From: Bacteroidales bacterium
GTDB lineage: Bacteria; Bacteroidota; Bacteroidia; Bacteroidales; F082
NCBI GenBank assembly: GCA_017428285.1
Contig: JAFRRE010000119.1
Location: 1 to 51,001, forward strand
DNA: 51,001 nt
Direction of reading: 5' to 3'
Shown: positions 1-6,829 of the stretch, one piece after another
How the letters are laid out: every line of letters begins with the position of its first letter
How positions within the stretch are numbered: position 1 is the first letter of the stretch
Notes under the pieces: generated by a model
Told to the model about the DNA's origin: nothing
Databases searched by the model: none
What the model saw: only the letters and a program-made list of their open reading frames with translations
Position numbers and translations under genes: made by a program

Positions 1-47
1 TCTCCCAGCTTTTCGGCTTCCGCTGCATCGTTCGCGTTGGGGAAGAA

Positions 48-225
48 GGCAACAAAAAAGCCCGCACCCCAATCCTATCTTGAAGTGAAGGCTCTGGTAT
101 GCCCGAAGTAAAGATAAGGAAAGCAGTGCGTGCTATGAGGGCACGCAGCGTACTTAACTCTGCCTTACTTCGTTCAAATTTACCAGATTCTCACTTTCAG
201 ACAGGTGGTATCGCTACCGATTATA
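48..225 (-). ncRNA. Structured RNA, candidate 6S-like (Bacteroidales-1 type) RNA
   Basis: Read on the minus strand, this stretch folds into one long interrupted hairpin. Plus-strand coordinates of the complementary arms are 127-133 with 141-147 (7 bp, loop 134-140), 104-111 with 165-172 (8 bp), 93-99 with 181-187 (7 bp), 82-88 with 191-198 (one bulge) and 74-80 with 199-205. A Bacteroidota promoter lies directly upstream at 231-259, and a run of six U (plus-strand A 54-59) follows the closing stem. A roughly 175-nt rod with internal loops, its own promoter and a terminator-like end matches the general design of 6S RNA, and the Bacteroidales-1 motif is thought to be the 6S RNA of this order. 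The structure and promoter are seen; the family name is inference. Both ends are approximate. The 72-codon plus-strand ORF over it has no protein character. Confidence 0.55.
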
Positions 226-230
226 TGCCG

Positions 231-259
231 CAAATATACGCATTTTTCATTCTTGCAAA
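231..259 (-). promoter_or_regulatory. Promoter of the structured RNA
   Basis: On the minus strand, TTTG (256-259) is followed after 17 bases by TATATTTG (231-238), matching the Bacteroidota consensus TAnnTTTG with an upstream TTTG, although the spacing is 2 bases shorter than usual. A second -7-like element, TACTTTTG, lies at 309-316 without a clear upstream TTTG. Confidence 0.6.
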
Positions 260-361
260 GAAAAAATGCTACTTGCACCAAAAAAAACCGGCACTGCTTT
301 TCCCGTTACAAAAGTAGGGGATTCGGCTAAATTATAGTTGGTACTTTTCAGTACTTGTTTT

Positions 362-1735
362 TCAGTTTCCTTGTAACAACCTTTCTAAAGGTAAGTCTTT
401 ATTTATGTTGAAATAAAGCTTTTGGCACTCTATACGCAACGAATCCGCTTTCCTCGGGTTTTCTTGGCCAACCCATCCAATAGAGGGCAACTTTCCAACA
501 TACAATCCAGAAATTTTTGAGACAAGTTCCTTGGAAACCACCTTGAAATCTGTCTCAAATTGAGCTTGACATGCCAAATCCTTAGGTCTTATCGAATTGT
601 GTAATTCTTCCATTTCCAACACAAAACGGTCTTTATAAATCTCTCCATAATCCCAGTATGCGATTACACCGCTTTTCATCCCATCTTGGATTTCCTTTTC
701 AAATCTTTTATATAAGACCTGATACGCCTCATGTATAGAATCCAAATTCAGCACGACTACAGGATTACTAACAACGGGCTCCTCTTTTTTAGTTTTTGTG
801 TGACTCTGCTTTACAGGATTGGATTGTTCCATCACAACCGTATCACGCTGCTCTTGAACAACAACTGCCGTGTCGGGAGCCGCAACCACTTGGGGTACTG
901 ACTCCATTTGTGTTGAAGCTGAATCATCTTCAACCTTTTTCACTGGCCAACTCAAAACAACCAAAGCCATAACCAAAGCAACCAAAATCAACCAAATACT
1001 AAACTCACATCTATGGATTTCCTTACCTATTTCCGAAACTCGCTGATACCTTTTTGCAGCCTCCTTTCGCTGGCATTTGCGCACAACCCCTCCATAGCGG
1101 TGTGGAAACAACGCCTTGATGACAAAACCCAAGGAAAAGATGTCGCTCGTGACATCCGTCTGCTCGCGGTTCGCCAACTCGGGCGCGGCATAGGCTTCCG
1201 TGCCTCCTGTGGCCTTGTCGCGGTTGGAATCGCTGTCGGCATAGCCGAAATCTATCAGCTTGACATTGTGTCCGTTGCGAGTAATAAGGATGTTCTCAGG
1301 CTTCAAGTCGTTATGAACCACCTGATGACTGTGGACGAAGGCCAAGGCATCCAGCAACTCGCCAAGAATGCGTTTCTTTTCTTTATTGGAGGGCGATGTC
1401 TTCAAAAAATCCGACAAGGTCGCACCATCGACATATTCCATGACGATGCACGGCCCCACTTCGGCATCCTCGCGCCAGCCGATGCAACGCACAACATGTT
1501 CGTTGCCATACAAACGCTCCAGCAGCCTGTACTCACGCTGCAACCTCGCAAGGTTCTCTGTCAATACACCCTGGTCACGATTCAAGGCTTTGAGGAACAG
1601 CTTACGCTCTCCGCTGAGCACGGAGTACAAAACGCTGTAACCCGCGCCATGATAAGGCAAACGCCTATAGTCGTGAAACTGGGAATAGCTGGCAACCATC
1701 TCCCCAAACGATCCCGAAGTGAAACTCTCTTCCAT
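362..1735 (-). CDS. Membrane-anchored Ser/Thr protein kinase
   Basis: A 457-residue Hanks-type protein kinase. The cytoplasmic catalytic domain covers about residues 25-240, with Gly-rich loop HGAGYSVLY, ATP-binding Lys49 (FLKAL), catalytic loop HNDLKPEN with Asp143, Mg-binding DFG at 162-164 and APE-like APEL near 184-187. A single membrane segment at about 247-263 is followed by a Thr/Val/Lys-rich linker and a roughly 170-residue helical C-terminal region with no recognised fold. The open frame extends 63 codons upstream, but the ATG at 1735 (MEESFTSG) is preferred: a TATTTTTG element sits 20 bases upstream, and the longer version would overlap the divergent gene. The catalytic loop has HND instead of the usual HRD. 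The substrate is unknown; the divergent neighbour is a candidate partner by position only. Confidence 0.85.
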   Translation of the reverse strand: MEESFTSGSFGEMVASYSQFHDYRRLPYHGAGYSVLYSVLSGERKLFLKALNRDQGVLTENLARLQREYRLLERLYGNEHVVRCIGWREDAEVGPCIVMEYVDGATLSDFLKTSPSNKEKKRILGELLDALAFVHSHQVVHNDLKPENILITRNGHNVKLIDFGYADSDSNRDKATGGTEAYAAPELANREQTDVTSDIFSLGFVIKALFPHRYGGVVRKCQRKEAAKRYQRVSEIGKEIHRCEFSIWLILVALVMALVVLSWPVKKVEDDSASTQMESVPQVVAAPDTAVVVQEQRDTVVMEQSNPVKQSHTKTKKEEPVVSNPVVVLNLDSIHEAYQVLYKRFEKEIQDGMKSGVIAYWDYGEIYKDRFVLEMEELHNSIRPKDLACQAQFETDFKVVSKELVSKISGLYVGKLPSIGWVGQENPRKADSLRIECQKLYFNINKDLPLERLLQGN

Positions 1736-1754
1736 TTTTGGCGGATAACGGATG

Positions 1755-1762
1755 CAAAAATA
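1755..1762 (-). promoter_or_regulatory. -7 promoter element of the kinase gene
   Basis: TATTTTTG on the minus strand, 20 bases before the kinase ATG at 1735. No clear upstream TTTG is present. It lies back to back with the element at 1794-1801 of the divergent gene. Confidence 0.5.
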
Positions 1763-1793
1763 GAAAACTCTCTCCACTTCCAACAGATTATCG

Positions 1794-1801
1794 TATTTTT
1801 G
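1794..1801 (+). promoter_or_regulatory. -7 promoter element of the 1825 gene
   Basis: TATTTTTG on the plus strand, 23 bases before the ATG at 1825, so the leader would be short. No good upstream TTTG is visible. Confidence 0.5.
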
Positions 1802-1824
1802 TCTGTCCAAACCAAACAAAACCC

Positions 1825-2451
1825 ATGGCAAAGACTTCCGTCCCAAGAAACACCAAAGAGCTTGACAACCTGCGTGATGACATACGAAGACATGCTGGTT
1901 TTCACGACAAGGAATTGTCGCCACAGGATTTCGACACCCTCGAAACCAACATCAAAAAGAAACTGCCGCAGGCGGTCATTAATGCGAAAACGCTGAAGCG
2001 CTTGTTTGGCTATGACAAAACCGACACCGACTCTACCATAAGGCTCTACACGTTAGACATACTGACGAAATATCTCGGCTATGACAATTGGAACGCCTAC
2101 CTTGAGCATCTGCGTCTCTTGGAAGGCAACGGTTCGGGCGACTTCAAGGGCGAGCAAATCAATGCGGACGATTTGCAAATCGGCGACACACTCCAAATCG
2201 CTTGGCAACCTAACCGAAAAAGCACATTGAAATATCTTGGCAATCAAAAGTTTGAAATCACCGAAACGGAAAACTCGAAATGGCAGGTCGGTGACACTTT
2301 CTTTTGCAAACATTTCATTTCGGGTAAGCCGCTTTATGTCGATAATCTAACTGATAAAAACGGCGTTTTGAAGTCGGCCATGTACGTTGTTGGAGAAAAG
2401 AGCGGAATTTCTTTTGAATCGCCATTACAAACAGTTCCCTACATCGCCTAA
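1825..2451 (+). CDS. Unknown protein, helical N-terminus and beta-rich C-terminus
   Basis: A 208-residue soluble protein without signal peptide or membrane segment. Residues about 1-95 are predicted mostly helical and contain the patterns KTLKRLFGY, TLDILTKYLGY and NWNAYL, a helical module I associate with many uncharacterised Bacteroidota proteins. Residues about 110-205 are beta-rich, with repeated IGDTLQI and VGDTFF turns. I do not recognise a function. The ATG at 1825 (MAKTSVPRN) is chosen over an upstream in-frame start because the promoter element lies at 1794-1801. It is transcribed divergently from the membrane kinase, with both promoters inside about 90 bases, so the two may be co-regulated. 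DNA binding by the helical part is possible but unproven. Confidence 0.7.
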   Translation: MAKTSVPRNTKELDNLRDDIRRHAGFHDKELSPQDFDTLETNIKKKLPQAVINAKTLKRLFGYDKTDTDSTIRLYTLDILTKYLGYDNWNAYLEHLRLLEGNGSGDFKGEQINADDLQIGDTLQIAWQPNRKSTLKYLGNQKFEITETENSKWQVGDTFFCKHFISGKPLYVDNLTDKNGVLKSAMYVVGEKSGISFESPLQTVPYIA

Positions 2452-2482
2452 GGTTGCTCCTATGCGTATACTCCAATGAAAA

Positions 2483-3103
2483 TCATCGGTTATTGAACCT
2501 GTCGTGGGATAACAGCTCTCCAAACGGCTTTTCAAAATGCTCCTTGAACCATAACGGGGGATTATTGATCACTTCATGTTTGCCGTTTTTCTCGATATGC
2601 AAGGCAACAATCTTTCCAAAGTCGGAATTACCGTCAATAAAAGTAAGATTCTCAAAAAGGTCAAGATGTTTTTTCGCATTCTTCAAGCCCTCGTTGAAGT
2701 TGAAACGTATCACCTCATCTGAAACATCATGCCCTCCTGTCTGTGACCTCAGAATCACGCGGCTCACGCTTTCGTCCTCAGAATACAATCCGAAATAACA
2801 AAGCGATATCTTATACCCAGCTTCCTTGAACTCGTGTATCATATTGATGACCATTTCATTGGAGAAATTGGTCTCAAAGGCAAAATCTTCTAAGTGTTCA
2901 AGGGCATGGGCCTTCTGCTTTTCCAATTCCGACGCCACAGTCCCGCCAATCCAATGCTCGGGCCAGTCGGGATGCTCCTTACGAAGATTCAAGGCAAGTT
3001 TGTCACCATCAAACGTTTTCACGCTGACATAGAAAGGGCAAAGCCTGCTCTTTCCGGCACCGTTTGGACCAGCAATAACCGTAAATTCGGGTCTGCGCTC
3101 CAT
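2483..3103 (-). CDS. Zeta-toxin-like P-loop kinase
   Basis: A 206-residue P-loop protein. Walker A GPNGAGKS is at residues 12-19 right after the first strand. FETNFSN near residue 75 matches the substrate-binding strand-turn of zeta toxins and related ATPases, and an Arg-containing lid (VILRSQTGGHDVSDE) follows. Zeta toxins phosphorylate UDP-N-acetylglucosamine or other small substrates using ATP and are held in check by a small antitoxin. The gene starts three bases after the stop of the small upstream gene at 3107-3385, the usual antitoxin-then-toxin order. The protein is shorter than the classical streptococcal zeta (about 287 residues) but fits the chromosomal subfamily. A housekeeping P-loop kinase role cannot be excluded. 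Confidence 0.75.
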   Translation of the reverse strand: MERRPEFTVIAGPNGAGKSRLCPFYVSVKTFDGDKLALNLRKEHPDWPEHWIGGTVASELEKQKAHALEHLEDFAFETNFSNEMVINMIHEFKEAGYKISLCYFGLYSEDESVSRVILRSQTGGHDVSDEVIRFNFNEGLKNAKKHLDLFENLTFIDGNSDFGKIVALHIEKNGKHEVINNPPLWFKEHFEKPFGELLSHDRFNNR

Positions 3104-3106
3104 AAC

Positions 3107-3385
3107 TTACGACATTAAGTGAGCATGTCTACCACACCCAGGTTGTGCCGTGCGCATAATAATCATATAGGTACGGGTGGCACGGTCAAGAGCCACCTTA
3201 TCTTCGCTGCCATCAGGGTTAGCTAGATAAGTGGTACCGTCATCATCAAAAAACGGCACGGAAACACCCTGCAGCCAAGACTCCAAATAGATGCGTTCCA
3301 CCTCACGCCTGACAGCATCGTTCACTTCCTTTACGGTTTTGCCATTGGGCAGTTCAACAGTCTCAATATCGGTGTATTTACACAT
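3107..3385 (-). CDS. Small protein, putative antitoxin of the zeta-like gene
   Basis: A 92-residue acidic protein starting MCKYTDIETVELPNG, with a helical middle (VKEVNDAVRREVERIYLES), then a segment naming a possible loop (FFDDDGTTYLANPDG) and a short tail. I recognise no family. The start is the ATG at 3385, downstream of TATCTTTG at 3410-3417; the open frame reaches 12 codons further, which would overlap that promoter. Only three bases separate its stop from the zeta-like kinase, so the pair is almost certainly co-transcribed, and by position it is the candidate antitoxin or regulator. It does not resemble the three-helix epsilon antitoxin. Confidence 0.6.
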   Translation of the reverse strand: MCKYTDIETVELPNGKTVKEVNDAVRREVERIYLESWLQGVSVPFFDDDGTTYLANPDGSEDKVALDRATRTYMIIMRTAQPGCGRHAHLMS

Positions 3386-3409
3386 TTCTTTTATTGTTTT
3401 TTCGTGGTG

Positions 3410-3417
3410 CAAAGATA
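3410..3417 (-). promoter_or_regulatory. -7 element of the toxin-antitoxin-like pair
   Basis: TATCTTTG on the minus strand, 24 bases before the ATG at 3385, matching TAnnTTTG. It sits between the terminator at 3451-3484 and the small gene, so the pair is an independent transcription unit. Confidence 0.6.
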
Positions 3418-3450
3418 ACAAAATGGTCCATAAATGGCACTAGATGGCAT

Positions 3451-3484
3451 AAAAAAGACCCTTAGGCAACCTAAGAGTCCTTTT
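3451..3484 (-). terminator. Intrinsic terminator after the DUF2795 gene
   Basis: A stem of about ten base pairs (GACCCTTAGG against CCTAAGAGTC, loop CAA) is followed on the minus strand by six T, and on the plus strand by four T, so it may act in both directions. It lies 22 bases past the stop of the gene at 3506-3727. Confidence 0.8.
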
Positions 3485-3505
3485 ATCTAACTGTTTACCA
3501 GTCTA

Positions 3506-3727
3506 TTAATACTCATCCTCGTTGAAAAAGAAGTCATCCTTCGAAGGATAATCGGGCCAGAGGTCTTCGATGCGTTCGTATATCTCGCCTTCGTCTTCGA
3601 TTTCCTGAAGGTTTTCTATGATTTCTTCTTGTGCGCCTGTACGCAAGGCCCAATCCAATAATTCATCACGGGTGGCTGGCCATGGGGCATCTTCCAATTT
3701 TGAGGCTAATTCTAGTGTCCAATACAT
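3506..3727 (-). CDS. DUF2795-type small acidic protein
   Basis: A 73-residue, strongly acidic protein beginning MYWTLELASKLEDAPWPAT, with the pattern DELLDWALRTGA then ENLQEIEDEGEIYE and the ending FFFNEDEY. This arrangement is highly conserved in Bacteroidota, where such proteins carry the DUF2795 label; the function is unknown. It is a single-gene unit with a TACTTTTG promoter element 38 bases upstream and a strong terminator behind it, which suggests steady, independent expression. No membrane segment or catalytic motif is visible. Confidence 0.85.
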   Translation of the reverse strand: MYWTLELASKLEDAPWPATRDELLDWALRTGAQEEIIENLQEIEDEGEIYERIEDLWPDYPSKDDFFFNEDEY

Positions 3728-3765
3728 TGTATTTTCGTTTTTTGTTTTACTCTTTTTTGAGGGCG

Positions 3766-3773
3766 CAAAAGTA
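3766..3773 (-). promoter_or_regulatory. -7 element of the DUF2795 gene
   Basis: TACTTTTG on the minus strand with a CTTGC sequence about 19 bases upstream in place of TTTG. Confidence 0.6.
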
Positions 3774-3822
3774 CAAGTATTTTTGGAACTAGCAAGGGCT
3801 TTTTTGTATAAATAACAAATTT

Positions 3823-4383
3823 TTATTTATTTGATTCCCAGTTATTTTCGTTAACTTTGTCTAAAAAGCCAAAAAATCTAGCCAAAACAAAGAAATAATC
3901 CGACAAACGGTTCAGGTATTTCAAATCAAGTGCGTCGACGGGATGTTGGGCTGCCAAACGCCAGCCTTGACGCTCGGCACGACGGCAAACCGTGCGGCAC
4001 ACATGGGCATAACTTGCCTTGAGATTTCCGCCTGGGATGACAAAGGATTTCAACTCTGGTAACTGCTCGTTCATCATGTCTATTTCGTGCTCCAAATAAA
4101 CCACATCATCGGGAGTCAACACAGGGATCATCTTCTTAACCTCAGAGTTCTCATCCAAGGCAAAGTGCGACTCAATGGTGAACAGCTTGTTTTGCACAGT
4201 GTCCAACACGGTCTTCATCTCGGCAGTGACACCTTCCTGGTCATAAAGTACCCCGATGAAAGCACTCAATTCATCGACAGTGCCGTAAGCCTCTACTCTG
4301 TCATCATATTTCGCAACGCGCAGACCACCAATCAACGAGGTCTTGCCTTCGTCACCAGTTTTGGTATAAGTGATGTTTTTCAT
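3823..4383 (-). CDS. Cob(I)alamin adenosyltransferase, PduO/MMAB type
   Basis: A 186-residue enzyme that transfers the adenosyl group of ATP to cob(I)alamin to make coenzyme B12. The N-terminal ATP-binding signature YTKTGDEGKTSLIGG (residues 5-19) and the following RVAKYDDRVEAYGTVDEL are diagnostic for the PduO family. The C-terminal helices carry the conserved FVIPGG, VCRTVCRRAER and LNRLSDYFFVLAR patterns that build the trimer and corrin site. Length is normal for the family. Adenosylcobalamin would serve enzymes such as methylmalonyl-CoA mutase, none of which is in this window. The gene is separated from the next one upstream by a palindromic repeat at 4396-4472. Confidence 0.93.
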   Translation of the reverse strand: MKNITYTKTGDEGKTSLIGGLRVAKYDDRVEAYGTVDELSAFIGVLYDQEGVTAEMKTVLDTVQNKLFTIESHFALDENSEVKKMIPVLTPDDVVYLEHEIDMMNEQLPELKSFVIPGGNLKASYAHVCRTVCRRAERQGWRLAAQHPVDALDLKYLNRLSDYFFVLARFFGFLDKVNENNWESNK

Positions 4384-4395
4384 GTTTATCTATTC

Positions 4396-4472
4396 TGTCG
4401 GGCCTTTCGACAGGCTCAAGAACCCTTAACTTCACTATTAAAACAAGGTCCCTGAGCTCGTCGAAGGGCCGA
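4396..4472. repeat. Palindromic repeat, family A
   Basis: Two inverted arms built on CCCTTCGACAAGCTCAGGG (left arm about 4398-4426, right arm about 4447-4471) around a short AT-rich loop. Related copies are at 8527-8600, 34884-34950 and, as one arm, 37479-37508. It fills most of the space between the genes at 3823 and 4481. Confidence 0.85.
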
Positions 4473-4480
4473 TATATAAA

Positions 4481-5149
4481 TTAATACTTCAATACAAAAT
4501 CTTGTTTCTCAATGCCTTCGCGGAAGAAAACAATGCCAACAGAATACAAATCCATACTCAGAGTGACATCCTCATCGGCGATAATGGCTTCCCAAGCTTC
4601 CTCTGTACGACTCGAATGATGGATTCCCTCAAAAATCAGTACCGTCTCCTCATTGGCTTGCGCATAGGCTTCCTCAAGTTTGTTCCATGTGTCCTCGCCG
4701 AAATCATTCAACCCAAAAAACACATAATCGAGACTCAGGCGCTCCAATTGCTCCGGCTCGGGTTTGTCGCGACGCAACAGGTTGACATTGACCACACCCA
4801 TTGAGTTCATAGTTTCAAGGAAGTCGGCTGAGTGATCAAGATAGACCTTGGTTTGCAAATTACCTAAAGCCAATGCTGTAGTATTGAGTGCCGAGAGCGT
4901 ACCAAACGACACAACAGACTCAGGCTCAAGATAGTTGACCAAACGATAGAGCAATCGCGCTTCTTTGCGACGCGAACGCGTAGCGTATCTCTTCCCATCC
5001 AACAAGCGACTGATTCTCAACATAGTATCGTAATCAGTATTGGGGCCTTTGTCGTACAAGACCTTGGTCATAAAGTCGTACACAAAAGGCGAATGCACCT
5101 TATATTTGCTCTTGCGTCGCAACAAATATTTCAGATAGCTCAACAGCAT
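4481..5149 (-). CDS. Class I SAM methyltransferase-like protein
   Basis: A 222-residue protein of a Bacteroidota type whose N-terminus reads YLLRRKSKYKVHSPFVYDF, which I associate with small class I S-adenosylmethionine-dependent methyltransferases. The expected glycine-rich SAM loop is weak: residues SVVSFGTLSALNTTALAL occupy that place. The next strand ends in an acidic residue (VYLDHS), and LDYVFFGLND could be the post-loop-IV strand. Substrate unknown. The upstream secreted-protein gene ends only three bases before this start, so the two are probably translated from one mRNA. Confidence 0.6.
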   Translation of the reverse strand: MLLSYLKYLLRRKSKYKVHSPFVYDFMTKVLYDKGPNTDYDTMLRISRLLDGKRYATRSRRKEARLLYRLVNYLEPESVVSFGTLSALNTTALALGNLQTKVYLDHSADFLETMNSMGVVNVNLLRRDKPEPEQLERLSLDYVFFGLNDFGEDTWNKLEEAYAQANEETVLIFEGIHHSSRTEEAWEAIIADEDVTLSMDLYSVGIVFFREGIEKQDFVLKY

Positions 5150-5152
5150 AAC

Positions 5153-6709
5153 TCAATCATATTGAACCTTTTGCAGATAAAACACCGAACGCTTTGCCTG
5201 AGGCTGACTGCTGTTTTGGATGATTTGCGAACCGTAGATAAGGAATCGGTTGCCATACCATTTCATCATCTCAGCGAAATACTCATCATCCACATAGTCG
5301 CCACCATGACTCGGAGCCAATTTCTCGGTCTGTTGGTTCATCAAGACTTGTGCATCTTTGTCGAAAGCGGTGTATCGCAAGTTGTTATGATAAGGCGAAG
5401 CTACCACCAACTCATCGAAGCATACACCTTCGGAGGCATGGGGAAAGAGGTCGTAGGTAAGCTCATTATCAAACTTCACCGACTGCTGCCACTTCAAGTT
5501 GCCCTCTTGGTCAAAGGCCAAAAGTATCTCGCTAAAGAAATCGTAGCCGTCAAAAATGGTATAAGTATACGGATAGCCACCATAATAGCCGTAATAGCCG
5601 TAACTCATGCGCGTCTCCGTGTGGTAATAGGGCATAAAGGCCTCCACTGCAAACACCGTCAAGTCGCCAAAATCGGTCAAGCGCGGCGTCAGGAACTGGA
5701 AAGCGATTTCGCCTTTGGTTGCCTTCTGGTTTTTGCTCAGTTTCAGCTTCTCTTCGCGCAACTTGACACGGTCGGAAGCCGTCAAGGCATGCTCAATCTC
5801 GGGCATGTCCTTAAACAAATACACCTTACTATCGGGCGCTCCGTTAACAAAGCGCATCCATACCACGCCGAGGCTCTCTTTATCGAAGTTTTCGGTCACG
5901 CCTTCGAGGTTGACTTTGCGTCCCGTCTCTCGTTCCAAAGTGCCAATGACAACAAGGTTTTGGTTTTCATCAAAACGGAAGACCATGCGACCCAACGCGG
6001 CATTGGGGATGTTTTCATACCTAAAACTTCCCTGCATGTTACCCATGGGCGAATAGACATTAAACGAGGTGGACACAAAGTGCTTGTCCACGTACTCCTT
6101 GGCTGCCACCACGAAACAATGTTCTTTCTGAAAGGCTTCTGTTTGGAACAGCACAAAACTCCCAGAGGAGGGCGTTACCACTCGGCATTGGTTGTTCGAA
6201 AGGTCATAGAAATGCAAAGCCCCGTTGCCGCTTTTGTTGTTGAGCGCCATCATCATCGTGCCGCCAGCCACTTCGACCGACAACGGCACCGACTTCTCAG
6301 GCCATTTGTTCCAAAAGGTCTGGTAGGTCTTTTCCTCCCGATTGAAACTCACCACAAGAAAATCCAGTGAGTCGGCTGCTTTTTTGTTGCCCTCGTTAGT
6401 AAAAAGGAAGGCTGCAAATTGTTCATCACTGCCCGAGTCGACAAATTTAAGCTTGTCGGGCAAAGGAATCAAGTCGCTGCGGGTCTCATAGAGGCTACTG
6501 TCGACACAGGCAAAGTTCCACAAGCGACGTTTGTCCTTGTCGGTCTTTTCGGTCTCATAAACCACAAGGCCACCTTTTTCATCAAACGACTGAAAATGAA
6601 AGCCTTGTTCCTTATTCCATCGATTCACCTCATAGCGCACAGGCTCCACCTGCTGGGCTGAGGCCCAAGTAGTTAGGAAGAGGAATGCTATGAGGAGGAG
6701 GTTTTTCAA
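5153..6709 (-). CDS. Secreted protein of unknown function
   Basis: A 518-residue protein with a clear signal peptide (MKNLLLIAFLFLTTWASAQ, cleavage after residue 19). The mature part is rich in beta strands and aromatic residues and has a Tyr/Gly-rich patch SYGYYGYYGGYPYTY around residue 370. No lipobox, catalytic motif or T9SS sorting domain is visible, so it is probably periplasmic or surface associated in an undefined way. Strand patterns such as FDEKGGLVVYET and LAFDQEGNLKWQQ, spaced along the chain, could mark beta-propeller blades, but this is a guess. It precedes the methyltransferase-like gene by three bases. Confidence 0.7.
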   Translation of the reverse strand: MKNLLLIAFLFLTTWASAQQVEPVRYEVNRWNKEQGFHFQSFDEKGGLVVYETEKTDKDKRRLWNFACVDSSLYETRSDLIPLPDKLKFVDSGSDEQFAAFLFTNEGNKKAADSLDFLVVSFNREEKTYQTFWNKWPEKSVPLSVEVAGGTMMMALNNKSGNGALHFYDLSNNQCRVVTPSSGSFVLFQTEAFQKEHCFVVAAKEYVDKHFVSTSFNVYSPMGNMQGSFRYENIPNAALGRMVFRFDENQNLVVIGTLERETGRKVNLEGVTENFDKESLGVVWMRFVNGAPDSKVYLFKDMPEIEHALTASDRVKLREEKLKLSKNQKATKGEIAFQFLTPRLTDFGDLTVFAVEAFMPYYHTETRMSYGYYGYYGGYPYTYTIFDGYDFFSEILLAFDQEGNLKWQQSVKFDNELTYDLFPHASEGVCFDELVVASPYHNNLRYTAFDKDAQVLMNQQTEKLAPSHGGDYVDDEYFAEMMKWYGNRFLIYGSQIIQNSSQPQAKRSVFYLQKVQYD

Positions 6710-6727
6710 GAGGTAGGTTTTACTTGA

Positions 6728-6813
6728 CTCCCCCCATCCCCCTCTCAGAGGGGGAGCAGCTTTTACTTTTCATGAAGCTGCTCCCCCTTCAAAGGGGGTT
6801 GGGGGGGATTCAA
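6728..6813. repeat. Palindromic repeat, family F (CCCCCT/AGGGGG)
   Basis: A large inverted repeat: C-rich arm 6728-6757 and G-rich arm 6782-6813, each itself a hairpin (CCCCCTCTCAGAGGGGG and CCCCCTTCAAAGGGGG), joined through GCAGCTT and AAGCTGC. It lies between two minus-strand genes and could also end transcription. Confidence 0.8.
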
Positions 6814-6829
6814 AATACTTGCTACTTAC

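Noticed and set aside
1..120. Open frames at the left edge, plus strand to a TAA at 118 and minus strand from about 77 to the edge
   Set aside because: Both are too short to judge, and the region is better explained by the structured RNA. The minus frame could be the start of another gene outside the window, but no start codon is visible.
99..317. 72-codon plus-strand ORF
   Set aside because: It lies over the structured RNA and its promoter, and has no protein-like composition.
1013..1996. 327-codon plus-strand ORF opposite the kinase
   Set aside because: Antisense to a clear kinase domain; it is the usual shadow frame, and would overlap the start of the 1825 gene.
5093..6370. 425-codon plus-strand ORF
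   Set aside because: Antisense to the secreted protein with signal peptide; no start context or promoter.
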